Assembly (NCBI GenBank): GCA_020048985.1
Contig: JAIFLR010000089.1
Location: 1-59,534, forward strand
Direction: 5' to 3'
DNA from: Halobacteriovorax sp.
Lineage (GTDB): Bacteria; Bdellovibrionota; Bacteriovoracia; Bacteriovoracales; Bacteriovoracaceae
DNA length: 59,534 nucleotides
This document shows, one piece after another, positions 18,169 through 26,770 of the stretch (the stretch's first letter is position 1; every line of letters starts with the position of its first letter). The translations under genes were made by a program, and so were the position numbers. The notes beneath the pieces were generated by a model, which had not been told where the DNA came from, did not search any database, and saw only the letters and a list, made by a program, of their open reading frames with translations.

Positions 18169-19029
18169 ATGAAGACATCCAGACATTTTTTTCTTTTAGG
18201 ACTGCTTGCGATTGTTTGCTGGGCGAGTCTGGCTACGCTAGGAAATCTAGTCATTCATCTGCCGCCATTTTATGTGCTTGGTGTCGCCTTTATATTGGGC
18301 TCCATTCCAGCGTGGTTTCGGCCCAAAGAACTTTTTCCTGATCTTAAAACCAGCACACTTGGGGTCCTAGGTTATTTTGGTTATCACTTCTTTCTTTTTT
18401 ATTCCTTTCGGTATGCTCCCGCCATTGAGGCCAATCTCATTAATTATCTTTGGCCCATGATTTTGGTGCTTTTAACGCCGGCGTTTTTTAAGGGACAGAA
18501 TCTGAAATGGCATCATTTTTTTGGGGCCGCTCTTGCGGCCGTTGGATGTGCCATTTTAGTTTGGGGTAAAGGTGCTAATCCCAAATTAGAAAACGTGGAG
18601 GGGTATTTGCTCGCCTTGGGTGCTGCTGTTACCTGGCCGGTCTACTCGCTTTTGAAAAAAAAGATGCGTGACACTAGTGTTTGGTCGGTAGGGGGAGCGT
18701 GCCTTGGTGCTGGTGTTTTGTGTTTATTCACTCACGCCATGATTGAGCCTCGAGTCGCTCTTCAGTGGCATGATGCCTGGATCATTTTACTCATGGGTGT
18801 TGGACCGTTTGGAATATCTTTTTATGCTTGGGATCGAGCTTTGAAAGGTGGCGATACCCGTGTCATTGGGGCTTTGTCATATCTGACTCCAGTTCTTTCC
18901 ACCCTCGGTTTGATTTTCTTCGCTGGCCAGACCCTTACCTTCGAGACAGGAATTGCTATGCTGTTGATTATTGGTGGTGCAAGTTCTGGACTTCTTGATT
19001 TTCTTACCACGAAGGCTTTGGTAAAATAA
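18169..19029 (+). CDS. EamA/DMT family transporter, YddG-like
   Basis: The product has about 286 residues and ten transmembrane helices in two EamA repeats. It resembles YddG-type aromatic amino acid exporters (FRYAPAIEANLINYLWP in the first repeat and YAWDRALKGGDTRVIGALSYLTP in the second). It would export amino acids or related metabolites across the inner membrane. The frame opens at a TTG at 18151, but the ATG at 18169 gives a normal short cytoplasmic N-terminus and is preferred; neither start has a well-spaced ribosome site. The CDF transporter gene follows 15 bases later. Confidence 0.85.
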   Translation: MKTSRHFFLLGLLAIVCWASLATLGNLVIHLPPFYVLGVAFILGSIPAWFRPKELFPDLKTSTLGVLGYFGYHFFLFYSFRYAPAIEANLINYLWPMILVLLTPAFFKGQNLKWHHFFGAALAAVGCAILVWGKGANPKLENVEGYLLALGAAVTWPVYSLLKKKMRDTSVWSVGGACLGAGVLCLFTHAMIEPRVALQWHDAWIILLMGVGPFGISFYAWDRALKGGDTRVIGALSYLTPVLSTLGLIFFAGQTLTFETGIAMLLIIGGASSGLLDFLTTKALVK

Positions 19030-19044
19030 CTTATTGGAGAAATT

Positions 19045-20019
19045 ATGCTCGAGGCTTGCAGTATAGATAAGAGAGACACCGGAGTGTTTCTGGCAAATGA
19101 ACGTAAAACAAAATGGGTCGCCCTGATCTCACTTGTGACTATGATCATTGAGATTATTGTGGGCTATTGGTCGGGTTCGATGGCGCTTTTGGCCGACGGC
19201 TGGCATATGGCCTCACACACATTGGCCTTGTTCTTATCGATGATTGTTTATTTTTTATACCGGCACCCTCGTTTTAAATCTTCTTTCACTTTTGGTGGTG
19301 GAAAAATTCTTTCGTTGGGTGGATATACCAGCTCGATGATGCTTATTTTGATTGCTGTCTCAATGATTGTTGAATCAATATCACGTTTCTATGAAGTGAA
19401 GGCGATTCACTATAACGAAGCCATCATCGTGGCGATCGTGGGATTGGTAGTGAACTTAGTATGTGCATTCATTATGCACTCAGAAGGTCATGAGCATGAC
19501 CACGGACATGGCCATTCGCATGGCAATTGTGGACATGATCACGCTCCGGTTAAAAATAAACTTAGTCCACTTAAACAAGAAACTCATAAGCACGAACATA
19601 AAACGATGCATGATCACAACCATGAGAGTGCCTACGTTCATATCCTGACGGATGCTTTGACTTCTGTCTTTGCCATTGTCGCCCTTTTGTTGGGGCAGTG
19701 GCAGGGTTGGTCTTGGCTTGATCCTTTGGTAGGAGTGATTGGTGGGGTCGTTGTATTTAAATGGTCACTTAGTCTGATCCGTCAAAGCGGAATGGATCTT
19801 TTGGATGCTCATGACGATTCAGTTGATAGAGAAAATCTTGTCAAAAAAATCGAACTCGATGGTTCAAAAGTCGTGGATATTCACCTTTGGCGTCTGGCCC
19901 CTGGCCAGATTGGCTGCGAGCTTATCATCAAAAAAAATCTTGAGCAGCGCTCAGCTGACTATCGGGATATCATCAGCAGACACTTTGATATTCATCACCT
20001 CATTATTGAAGTGGTCTAA
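19045..20019 (+). CDS. dmeF: Cation diffusion facilitator, DmeF-like metal efflux protein
   Basis: This 324-residue CDF transporter exports divalent metals in exchange for protons. Metal-site residues are seen in LLADGWHMASHTLALF (the HxxxD-type site) and in DALTSVFAIVALLLG. A His-rich loop (HEHDHGHGHSHGNCGHDH, about residues 149-166) is typical of the family. The NERKTKWVALISLVTMI start and the GWHMASH form match the DmeF subgroup, associated with cobalt and nickel tolerance, rather than ZitB; metal specificity remains inference. GGAG precedes the ATG. The stop is immediately followed by the ATG of the next gene (TAAATG), so the two are coupled. Confidence 0.88.
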   Translation: MLEACSIDKRDTGVFLANERKTKWVALISLVTMIIEIIVGYWSGSMALLADGWHMASHTLALFLSMIVYFLYRHPRFKSSFTFGGGKILSLGGYTSSMMLILIAVSMIVESISRFYEVKAIHYNEAIIVAIVGLVVNLVCAFIMHSEGHEHDHGHGHSHGNCGHDHAPVKNKLSPLKQETHKHEHKTMHDHNHESAYVHILTDALTSVFAIVALLLGQWQGWSWLDPLVGVIGGVVVFKWSLSLIRQSGMDLLDAHDDSVDRENLVKKIELDGSKVVDIHLWRLAPGQIGCELIIKKNLEQRSADYRDIISRHFDIHHLIIEVV

Positions 20020-20631
20020 ATGGTCTGGTCGCCTGATGAGAGAAGACTTTTTCGCAAACTAAATACCCCTGAGAAAATCCAGGCCTACGTTGATGGTCTT
20101 ATTTATAATCCCACAGACCATGCTTCATCCCCACGGTGGGTGATGATTACTGGTGAGGGCCATTGTTTTGAAGGCGGACTATTGGCTGCTGCTGCTCTCG
20201 AGATGATTGGACATAAACCACTTATGGTTGACCTTATTGCCGAAGACGATGATCACCACGTGCTGACTGTTTATAAAACAGCGACAGGCTGGGGCAGTAT
20301 CGCTAAATCAAACACGACTTTGCTTGCCGGGAGGCATCCCTTCTATAAAAACGTTCGCGAACTGGTGATGAGTTATTTTGATTTTTACTTCAATACGAAA
20401 CGCAAACTTAGTCTTTATGGTTACTCTGATCCCATCAATCTTAACCACTATAATGAGTGGAACTGGAAAACCAGCGACGATGATCTAATGGATATGGGGA
20501 AAAGTTTTAACGATTTGATTCATTATGAATTAATTAGTTTAAAGAAGCTGAAAGCTCTGCCCCCGGTGCCCAAAAAACTTTTAGATGCTTGCTTTTTAGG
20601 GGCCGATGTTAGCGGGTTGTACCAGGCCTAA
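20020..20631 (+). CDS. Transglutaminase-like Cys-His protein of unknown function
   Basis: The 203-residue cytoplasmic protein has a GEGHCFEGGLLAAAALE helix start (Cys49) and then DDDHHVLTVYKTATGWGSI (His79/His80 and a strand). That order, Cys at a helix N-terminus and then His on a strand, is the transglutaminase/arylamine-like papain fold. No signal peptide is present. The gene starts directly after the stop of the CDF gene and ends overlapping the convergent DUF1460 gene by 4 bases. The call rests on the pattern only; it could be a non-catalytic relative. Confidence 0.55.
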   Translation: MVWSPDERRLFRKLNTPEKIQAYVDGLIYNPTDHASSPRWVMITGEGHCFEGGLLAAAALEMIGHKPLMVDLIAEDDDHHVLTVYKTATGWGSIAKSNTTLLAGRHPFYKNVRELVMSYFDFYFNTKRKLSLYGYSDPINLNHYNEWNWKTSDDDLMDMGKSFNDLIHYELISLKKLKALPPVPKKLLDACFLGADVSGLYQA

Positions 20632-21509
20632 TTCAGCTGCATCAGGTGAATACCCTTCATAGTCGGATGATTCTCAAACTTTTTCAGATATTCAATGAAC
20701 GACACTTCCATCACTTTACCCGTCGTGCTGGCGTGGCGAAGTATTGTTCCTGTTCTGGTTTGAAAAATAAATCCCTGATGAGACACATTCATGTGAGTGC
20801 CTATGACATCAGTCAAATCCCAGTTAGGACGGACGAAATTGACGATTGATCCGTGGGGGATTTTCTTCAGAACGTTGGGTTTTGCAATCAAAGTCGGTAT
20901 TGGAATATAGGCCAGTCTGGCAACGATGGGAGAGTACTGTGTTGAATAGCTGCGTAGCTCTTCCAGAAGGTTTGTACGCTCTTCGAGTGTTGCCAATGGC
21001 ACTCTTATTTCTTCAATTTTAATCGCTTTTAGCCAGCCTGGTAGATTGATGACGGCTTCGGCCAACTTCATTTCAGATGGCGGAACGATCAGGTGGTTGA
21101 TTTCTTTTAAGAGACCATTTTTAACGTTATTGGGAATCCATTGAAGTGAAGGGAAGTGGTTTCGTTTTAAATAATCGATTTCACCATTTTCATAGCGAAT
21201 CTCATCCATAGTGCTTTCAAAGCTATTTACTTCGCGGGCAAGACTCAGGCTCACGACTGTTTCAACAAATGTAGTGCAGTCAAAAGCATCAAAGCGATAG
21301 AGGGGATCTTGGTCATAGCGGCCCAGCTCACCTTCGCCCAGAGGTCCCCCGTTTCCGTAGGGTAGGCCCAGAAAGGACTTTGAAAATAGATCAAGGCGAG
21401 CAGTTACGGATTCAGTCGTCTGAAATTTGCTCAAAATAATTTCGGCTTCTTCACGAGGTGAAGCAAAAGCTGCGAGAGAAATAAGTAAAATAAAAATATA
21501 GGTCATCAT
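20628..21509 (-). CDS. Secreted DUF1460 protein (NlpC/P60-like amidase fold)
   Basis: The 293-residue protein has a signal peptide (YIFILLISLAAFA). The DUF1460 catalytic region is seen as YRFDAFDCTTFVETV (Cys78) and THMNVSHQGFIF (His), ending with LRHAST. The family is related to NlpC/P60 peptidases and N-acetylmuramoyl-L-alanine amidases and probably acts on peptidoglycan stem peptides in the periplasm. The gene lies downstream of the AarF-like gene on the same strand, separated by 107 bases with a hairpin. Confidence 0.85.
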   Translation of the reverse strand: MMTYIFILLISLAAFASPREEAEIILSKFQTTESVTARLDLFSKSFLGLPYGNGGPLGEGELGRYDQDPLYRFDAFDCTTFVETVVSLSLAREVNSFESTMDEIRYENGEIDYLKRNHFPSLQWIPNNVKNGLLKEINHLIVPPSEMKLAEAVINLPGWLKAIKIEEIRVPLATLEERTNLLEELRSYSTQYSPIVARLAYIPIPTLIAKPNVLKKIPHGSIVNFVRPNWDLTDVIGTHMNVSHQGFIFQTRTGTILRHASTTGKVMEVSFIEYLKKFENHPTMKGIHLMQLN

Positions 21510-21533
21510 GAGCAGGATGCCTCTAATGCTAAA

Positions 21534-21563
21534 TTGCTGTCAAATTTATAAATCTGACAGCAA
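21534..21563. other. Perfect 9-bp inverted repeat between the AarF-like and DUF1460 genes
   Basis: TTGCTGTCA (21534-21542) and TGACAGCAA (21555-21563) are exact complements around a 12-base A/T-rich loop. It lies in the 107-base gap between two minus-strand genes. It may end the AarF-like transcript or act as an operator for the DUF1460 gene. No T-run is present. Confidence 0.5.
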
Positions 21564-21616
21564 GCTATTCATTTGGGCCCAAAATGTCACTGGTTTTTGG
21601 GGACTTGGTAACATTT

Positions 21617-24406
21617 TCAGACCTTTGGAAGACCCCGTCTCAGTAGCCCATGGAGCATCCTGTGGATCAGGTCATCGGTCGTGAGGGGAAGAAGGTTCAT
21701 TTCAAAGCGATTTCTTTTCACCAGCGTTTTAAGTCCACTGATGATGAGTCTATAAGCAATAATCTTAATCCGGTGGAGAGTTCCAAAGGTGTATTGTCCT
21801 AGCTTCGGATTGACTAGTTTCTTGCTTAGAATATTGAAATAACCTTGTTCCCGGCGCTCAAAGCGTTCTTCAAATTTGATAAGAAACTTCCAGAGTGATC
21901 TGTTCCAAAGGGAGACCGTCATAAACTCTGAAGTCCAAATGTCGGCATATCTTCGGGTAAACAGCATTCTTGCTGCTAGCTTAACTTCTCCAATAAGAAT
22001 GCTGGCCTCGAGCGATCTTTTATTGGCAGTCATGTTCCAGCTTTCTACCACATACCAATAGTCTTCCAGTGAGTGGCGGCGTAGCTGTTCCAGGCATTCA
22101 ACCAGACACAAGGTGAAACCAATTCCCTGAAGCTTTACGTATTCCTGGCGCTCTTTAAGCCATTCTTTATTGGGGACTTCAATTACGTATTTTACTGATG
22201 CAGGTTTAGTCTCAGTCTGAACTTCCAGTTTTAAGTTGGTACTCTTGATCAAACTTGAGCCATCGGTTGCAAGTGTGAGTTGAGTATTTTCTTCCGGGGA
22301 AATTCGAACGAGTTCAATATTACAAACACTTTCATGGTTTAAAATTTTCAGTGCTTCTTCAATAGCATTCATATCCCTCTCATCAAGTGTTGGACCAACT
22401 TCTTGTTCCGGAGAGTTTTTGACCACACTGAAGGCGATAGGAAGCAGGGACCGCATGACTTTAAAAGGGCCAATGGACAAAACTAATTTGACCAAGGTCT
22501 TCCAGCCGAATTGTTTTTGAAGTAACTGGCCGAAGTTATTTCTTGAAGAAATGGCATTAGAAGTTAGATAGACCTGAGATAGTCCACGAAGAGCTGCCTG
22601 GACTTCAATCTTGAGATTAACGTTTGCTTCGCCCAGAAGTCGCACGAAGTCTGTTAGGTAGCGTATGAAGGCACCCTGATTTCCATTTGCAATGAAGTCT
22701 TTGATAAGTTGCTGGCTTTTTTCATTAGCTAGAGCTTCCGGGTTTTCGACCAGATTTCTTAAGCCTTCAAAAATTCCTTTTTGATCACTTAGTATGAGGC
22801 GGTAGATGAAAGCAATGAATTCTTTGACCGTTGCCTGATCCCAATGGAAGCAAGGATTGAGATCAATGAGTTTGACTTGAAGTTTGTCGGCATCGTAGAG
22901 AATGTTGCCCGCATGAGGATCGGCCCACACGATCCCTTTTTGAAACATGAGAAATAAATAGGCGTCCGCAACGACATCAGCGATACCTATCCTTTCGAGA
23001 TATCGTGAGTGAACAACTGAAGTTATTTTTGATCCTCTGATTCTTCCCATTAAAACAGCATCGGTTTCAACGAAGTAGAATTGAGGAACTTGAAGATCAA
23101 AATTTCCCTTTAGCGCTTCTCGTACATCATCAGCATTTTTTTTCTCAACTCTGAAGTCAAGTTCCCCAATGCTTTGAGTAGCGTAGTTGATGATGGTTCG
23201 CTTGAGGGCCGTGATGAGACCACCCACTTCTTGTCTTTCATCATCATTGAGCTCACTGCTATTCAGGCTTTCTTCTAAGTGGATGAGGATTGAGAGAAGG
23301 GTTTCTTTTTGTTGTTCAAATAATTTGATGAGTCCCGGACGCTGGACTTTGAGTAACACGGTTTCACTCGTTTCAAGAGTCTTTTTCCCAAGCTCATTCA
23401 ATTCAAATTCATAAATCGCGCCTACTGAGGCTCCAGCAAAGGCATTTTGAGTTTGTTGTGGGATGATAAGATATTTTTTATATTCGCTCCAAGATGGTCG
23501 ATCAAAAATTTCCAGAATATATTTCCAGGATTTGTGCTGACTTCCGAAAACTCCACCCAGCTGGTCTTGTTGGTGTCTTAATTCTTTTGCAAGCGAGGGG
23601 GGAGCAAGCTCCGATAGAACTTGCGCCAGTTTTACATAGAGTCCACCCAGCTCCTGTAGCACGATGGAGATAATTCTTCCCTGTGAAAGCTCGGCTTTTG
23701 GGGTACATAGGATACTGATCAATGCCGTCATACATCGGTCAGCAGGCAAGTGCTTAACAGCTTCGTCAATAAGGGGCAGAAGTAAGTTGCGGCCTCTCAG
23801 ATTTTGTTTCAATGTCTCAACTAGGTTCGGACGAACCTGGTTGTCATAAAAACTATGCATAATTTTGTGGGTCAGCTGAGTCAGTTTGTTATGTTCACTT
23901 TCCGGAAGCTCATAAAGGGCGGTGAAAAGGGGCTCCTTAAGGTGAGGAACGATAGAGAGTGCTTCATTTGAAAATGCTGGGAAAAGGCGAAAAATGGGGA
24001 CGTATCTTTTGGCGACTGTTCCTACCATATCTTCAATAAGGTCAGTCTGATCAAGGATTTCAAAAATATCCGGATATTCACCAACTGTTTCAAGAATTTT
24101 TTGGAGCGAGTCGCCAAGTGCTTTGGCCAGTCTTTCTTCATCGAATAAATCTTGGTGTAACTTATTTATACCCAGAACCTGAAGGGCCTCCATGGTGGCC
24201 TGGATGTCCGGAGGAAGGGCATCTTTTTCATCGAAACCAAAATGTACCATATCCCGGGCCAGTGTCGCCCAAGCGCGTTTCATCTGACCGCCCGAGACTT
24301 CGGGGAGATCAACTTTTGAAATGGCTTTCGAAAAGAAGAACCCTAATGATCCCGCGTAATTTTTGCATTCAGTGGCCAGTTCAGCGACCCAAGTGTATTC
24401 CTTCAT
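21617..24406 (-). CDS. AarF/UbiB (ABC1/ADCK) kinase-like protein, unusually long
   Basis: The product has 929 residues, against roughly 500-560 for usual UbiB/AarF proteins. The kinase-like core occupies about residues 245-530. It has a KxGQ-type motif as GGLYVKLAQVLSE (Gly replaced by Ala), an Ala-rich loop as AFAGASVGAIYEF, the ATP-site Lys in VLLKVQRPG, the catalytic block WADPHAGNILYD, and the metal-binding Asp in LIDLN (where LIDFG is usual). About 240 residues precede the core and about 400 follow it, both without recognisable domains. UbiB-type proteins support ubiquinone synthesis or lipid handling at membranes. No obvious C-terminal membrane helices are seen. Confidence 0.85.
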   Translation of the reverse strand: MKEYTWVAELATECKNYAGSLGFFFSKAISKVDLPEVSGGQMKRAWATLARDMVHFGFDEKDALPPDIQATMEALQVLGINKLHQDLFDEERLAKALGDSLQKILETVGEYPDIFEILDQTDLIEDMVGTVAKRYVPIFRLFPAFSNEALSIVPHLKEPLFTALYELPESEHNKLTQLTHKIMHSFYDNQVRPNLVETLKQNLRGRNLLLPLIDEAVKHLPADRCMTALISILCTPKAELSQGRIISIVLQELGGLYVKLAQVLSELAPPSLAKELRHQQDQLGGVFGSQHKSWKYILEIFDRPSWSEYKKYLIIPQQTQNAFAGASVGAIYEFELNELGKKTLETSETVLLKVQRPGLIKLFEQQKETLLSILIHLEESLNSSELNDDERQEVGGLITALKRTIINYATQSIGELDFRVEKKNADDVREALKGNFDLQVPQFYFVETDAVLMGRIRGSKITSVVHSRYLERIGIADVVADAYLFLMFQKGIVWADPHAGNILYDADKLQVKLIDLNPCFHWDQATVKEFIAFIYRLILSDQKGIFEGLRNLVENPEALANEKSQQLIKDFIANGNQGAFIRYLTDFVRLLGEANVNLKIEVQAALRGLSQVYLTSNAISSRNNFGQLLQKQFGWKTLVKLVLSIGPFKVMRSLLPIAFSVVKNSPEQEVGPTLDERDMNAIEEALKILNHESVCNIELVRISPEENTQLTLATDGSSLIKSTNLKLEVQTETKPASVKYVIEVPNKEWLKERQEYVKLQGIGFTLCLVECLEQLRRHSLEDYWYVVESWNMTANKRSLEASILIGEVKLAARMLFTRRYADIWTSEFMTVSLWNRSLWKFLIKFEERFERREQGYFNILSKKLVNPKLGQYTFGTLHRIKIIAYRLIISGLKTLVKRNRFEMNLLPLTTDDLIHRMLHGLLRRGLPKV

Positions 24407-24566
24407 CCTATCAGTGTACTAAATTCTTCAAGAAGTTCCAGACTAACCTTAGTGAAATCCTTTCCTCTTTTTGAGAACTAAAACACTCTGGAAAGATGCA
24501 ACGCTACTAGATTTAATTTCATGATTAGGCCAATATGCAGCTTCATTAAATTTTAAGGAGTCTCCT

Positions 24567-25193
24567 ATGAAACTTTTCTACAGTCCTGGATCTTGCGCAC
24601 TTGCTCCTCACATTGTGATGGCCGAACTTAACATGGCATATGAGCTTGAAGCCGTTAACTTAAAAGATAAGACTTGTGCATCAGGCGATTATTACAAAAC
24701 CAATATGAAAGGTTCTGTTCCGGCGCTTAAAATGGATAGCGGTGATATACTGACTGAAGGCGCTATCATTTCTCAGTACCTAGCTGACCAAAAAAATGAT
24801 GGAACACTTCTAGCTAAATTCGGTACGATTGATCGTTTCCGTACTCTTGAATGGATGAATTTTATTGCTACTGATATCCATAAGAATTTTTCTCCACTTT
24901 TTTCTCTTGAGAGAAACTACAAAACGGCTGAAACTCAAAATGAAGTGAAGAACGTATTCAAAACTGCTCTCACTGATAAATTTAATTTTATCGCTGAGAA
25001 GTTAGGGCAAAACAATTATCTCACAGGAACTGAGTTCACGATTGCTGATGCATATCTCTTTACATGCCTTACTTGGACAAAATACGTAGGTATGGAATTA
25101 ACAAACTGGACTAACCTTAACTCTTACGTAAAAAGAGTTTCTGAACGTCCGGCAGTGATTCGTGCTATGACGGAACAAGGCCTTATTAAGTAA
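24567..25193 (+). CDS. Glutathione S-transferase (beta-class-like)
   Basis: The 208-residue protein has an N-terminal thioredoxin-like domain. It starts with MKLFYSPGSCALAPHIVM, which includes the Cys10 typical of bacterial beta-class GSTs. GSVPALKMDSGDILTEGAII follows, giving the cis-Pro and the Glu-Gly glutathione-binding pair. The C-terminal helical domain has LTGTEFTIADAYLF with the capping-box Asp. It conjugates or binds glutathione in the cytoplasm. AAGGAG lies 7 bases before the ATG. It is a single gene followed by a strong two-way terminator. Confidence 0.92.
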   Translation: MKLFYSPGSCALAPHIVMAELNMAYELEAVNLKDKTCASGDYYKTNMKGSVPALKMDSGDILTEGAIISQYLADQKNDGTLLAKFGTIDRFRTLEWMNFIATDIHKNFSPLFSLERNYKTAETQNEVKNVFKTALTDKFNFIAEKLGQNNYLTGTEFTIADAYLFTCLTWTKYVGMELTNWTNLNSYVKRVSERPAVIRAMTEQGLIK

Positions 25194-25200
25194 TTATAAG

Positions 25201-25230
25201 TGAGGGCCCATTAGGGCCCTCAACTTTTAT
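25201..25230. terminator. Two-way terminator between GST and hydrolase genes
   Basis: TGAGGGCCC and GGGCCCTCA form a perfect 9-bp stem with an ATTA loop, followed by ACTTTTAT on the plus strand. On the minus strand it is followed by an A/T-rich stretch. It sits between the ends of two convergent genes. Confidence 0.85.
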
Positions 25231-25928
25231 TCGATAATTTCTGAAATGATGTTTGATAATTCTCTTAAATTCGACCGCTCAAGTTCATGCTTTGAATGAG
25301 TCAATGTTTTTACCTGGCCACGGCGAAGCCATGAAGCCGTGAGGTGGGTTTCTTCTGAACTCACCATTCTATCCTGATCACCGAGTATGAATGTTACCGG
25401 AATGGTTACTTCAGCTAAATCTTCACGAGTCAGCCCATCTAGTTTTTCCAGATTTTGCATCATATGAGCAGTAGAGCGCAAAAGTGCTTTCCATCTATCC
25501 CCATGTTTGGTTTGGAGTGAGTCTGCGAAACTAGGAAATTTTTCTCTTAAATGCTCCGGATCTAGCATGGGTAACTCACGAGCGACAGCATTTTCAGACC
25601 AGTTAAATTTTGTGCCGTAGGTAATGATCTGTTTAATGGGTGAGTCTGGATAATTCGCATGATGGTAGAGGCCAACGTATCCGCCCATAGAATAACCAAA
25701 GACGATAACGTCTTGTAGTTTATGATCCTTAATAAATTTATCCAGATCCCGTGCGAATAAATCGATTCTGAACTCTTCTGGCCACTTGGCCACAGTGCCA
25801 TGGCCAGAGAAATCAAATGTCAGAGTGTTGTAATTTTTTTCTTGTAAGGGCCCCATTAAGCCTTCAAGGTCCTTGGATGTCCCAAGCGCACCATGCAGTA
25901 AGATAATGGTTATTTTATTTTTATCCAT
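25227..25928 (-). CDS. Alpha/beta hydrolase
   Basis: The 233-residue cytoplasmic hydrolase has an oxyanion segment LLHGALGTSKD, a nucleophile elbow VFGYSMGGYVGL with Ser80, a probable acid in LGDQDRMVSS, and a catalytic His in LTHSKHELERSN. It resembles carboxylesterases or lipases of the MhpC/BioH group; the substrate is unknown. It is divergent from the secreted protein at 26000. Confidence 0.88.
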   Translation of the reverse strand: MDKNKITIILLHGALGTSKDLEGLMGPLQEKNYNTLTFDFSGHGTVAKWPEEFRIDLFARDLDKFIKDHKLQDVIVFGYSMGGYVGLYHHANYPDSPIKQIITYGTKFNWSENAVARELPMLDPEHLREKFPSFADSLQTKHGDRWKALLRSTAHMMQNLEKLDGLTREDLAEVTIPVTFILGDQDRMVSSEETHLTASWLRRGQVKTLTHSKHELERSNLRELSNIISEIIE

Positions 25929-25999
25929 AGTTGATTCAGTTCCTTTTGTCTTTGATGACCATTGTAGCAGTAGGCATACTATTCGCCAAAGGGGAGTCT

Positions 26000-26689
26000 A
26001 TGAAACTTTTGCTATTCTGCCTTTTTCTAGTCACAAAAGTATATTCAGAAACTCAGGTTTTCGAAGCGCTAGCAAAGTCGAATGGGCAGGTTGTTTATCT
26101 CGAGAGGCATAAGGTGGATTATGCTGGCAAAGCTCTAGTAAAGTCAGTGACAGAATACTTCGATTCCAATGGAAAACCCATTGGCGTTTTAAGTAGTCAT
26201 TTCGGCCAAAGCCTCTCTGCACCTGAGTACGTCCTGGAGGATAACCGTCATGGCAGTTCGCTGGGTTTAAATTGGAAAGAACAGGATCCCGAGCTTTTTA
26301 CTCAAGAGAGAGGCAAGGTGCGAGTTTTAATGAAACCTGAGCTTGCCGGTGGAAAGGAAGTCGTAGTATCTGGCCCTGGGTTGATTTATTTTGTGGCCGA
26401 AAACCTAGAGCAGATTCTTGCCCAAGATCATTTTGATTTTATGTTCCTAATCCCTGGCAGAGCTCAAGCTTTTGATTTTACCATCAAAACTATTGCTCGT
26501 GGACAGGAGTTGGCAGAGTTTGAAATCAAGATGAGGTCATGGGTCATGAAAATTTTTGGTCCAAGGATAAGACTAATTTATGATACTCGGAGGAAGCGGG
26601 TACTTTTTTATGAAGGCCAGTCCATGCTGCGAGATCCTGAGGGGAATATGATGAGCGTCGATGTAGAATACAAATACAGAGGCGAATGA
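26000..26689 (+). CDS. Secreted protein of unknown function
   Basis: The product has 229 residues from the ATG at 26000, preceded by a strong AAAGGGGAG ribosome site, and begins with a signal peptide (LLLFCLFLVTKVYSE). An upstream in-frame TTG at 25931 would add an unlikely second hydrophobic stretch. The mature part is mostly beta-type, with YFDSNGKPIGVLSSHF and RIRLIYDTRRKRVLFYEG strands, perhaps a lipocalin-like or periplasmic binding fold, but I recognise no family. It lies just upstream of the Dab operon; whether it is linked is unclear. Confidence 0.7.
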   Translation: MKLLLFCLFLVTKVYSETQVFEALAKSNGQVVYLERHKVDYAGKALVKSVTEYFDSNGKPIGVLSSHFGQSLSAPEYVLEDNRHGSSLGLNWKEQDPELFTQERGKVRVLMKPELAGGKEVVVSGPGLIYFVAENLEQILAQDHFDFMFLIPGRAQAFDFTIKTIARGQELAEFEIKMRSWVMKIFGPRIRLIYDTRRKRVLFYEGQSMLRDPEGNMMSVDVEYKYRGE

Positions 26690-26737
26690 TTTTTTTTCAT
26701 AAATCAACATCTTGTTAAAATCAATCTGAGGAGTAGA

Positions 26738-26755
26738 ATGAACAAAAAACCCTAA
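26738..26755 (+). CDS. Possible five-codon leader peptide (MNKKP) before dabA
   Basis: ATG at 26738 has a very good ribosome site (GAGGAG at 26728-26733) but is followed by only four codons and TAA. It is in the same frame as dabA, whose ATG at 26771 is 11 codons later and has only a weak AGGTAAG before it. It could be a coupling leader, or a former start lost to a stop codon. Confidence 0.35.
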   Translation: MNKKP

Positions 26756-26770
26756 CTTAAGTCAGGTAAG

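Noticed and set aside
24118-24474. 118-codon open frame on the plus strand opposite the AarF-like gene
   Set aside because: It is Pro/Arg-rich, has no ribosome site and lies antisense to a well-supported gene.
26743-26750. A-AAA-AAC slippery heptamer before dabA
   Set aside because: A -1 shift there would leave the dabA frame, and there is no downstream stimulatory structure I can see.
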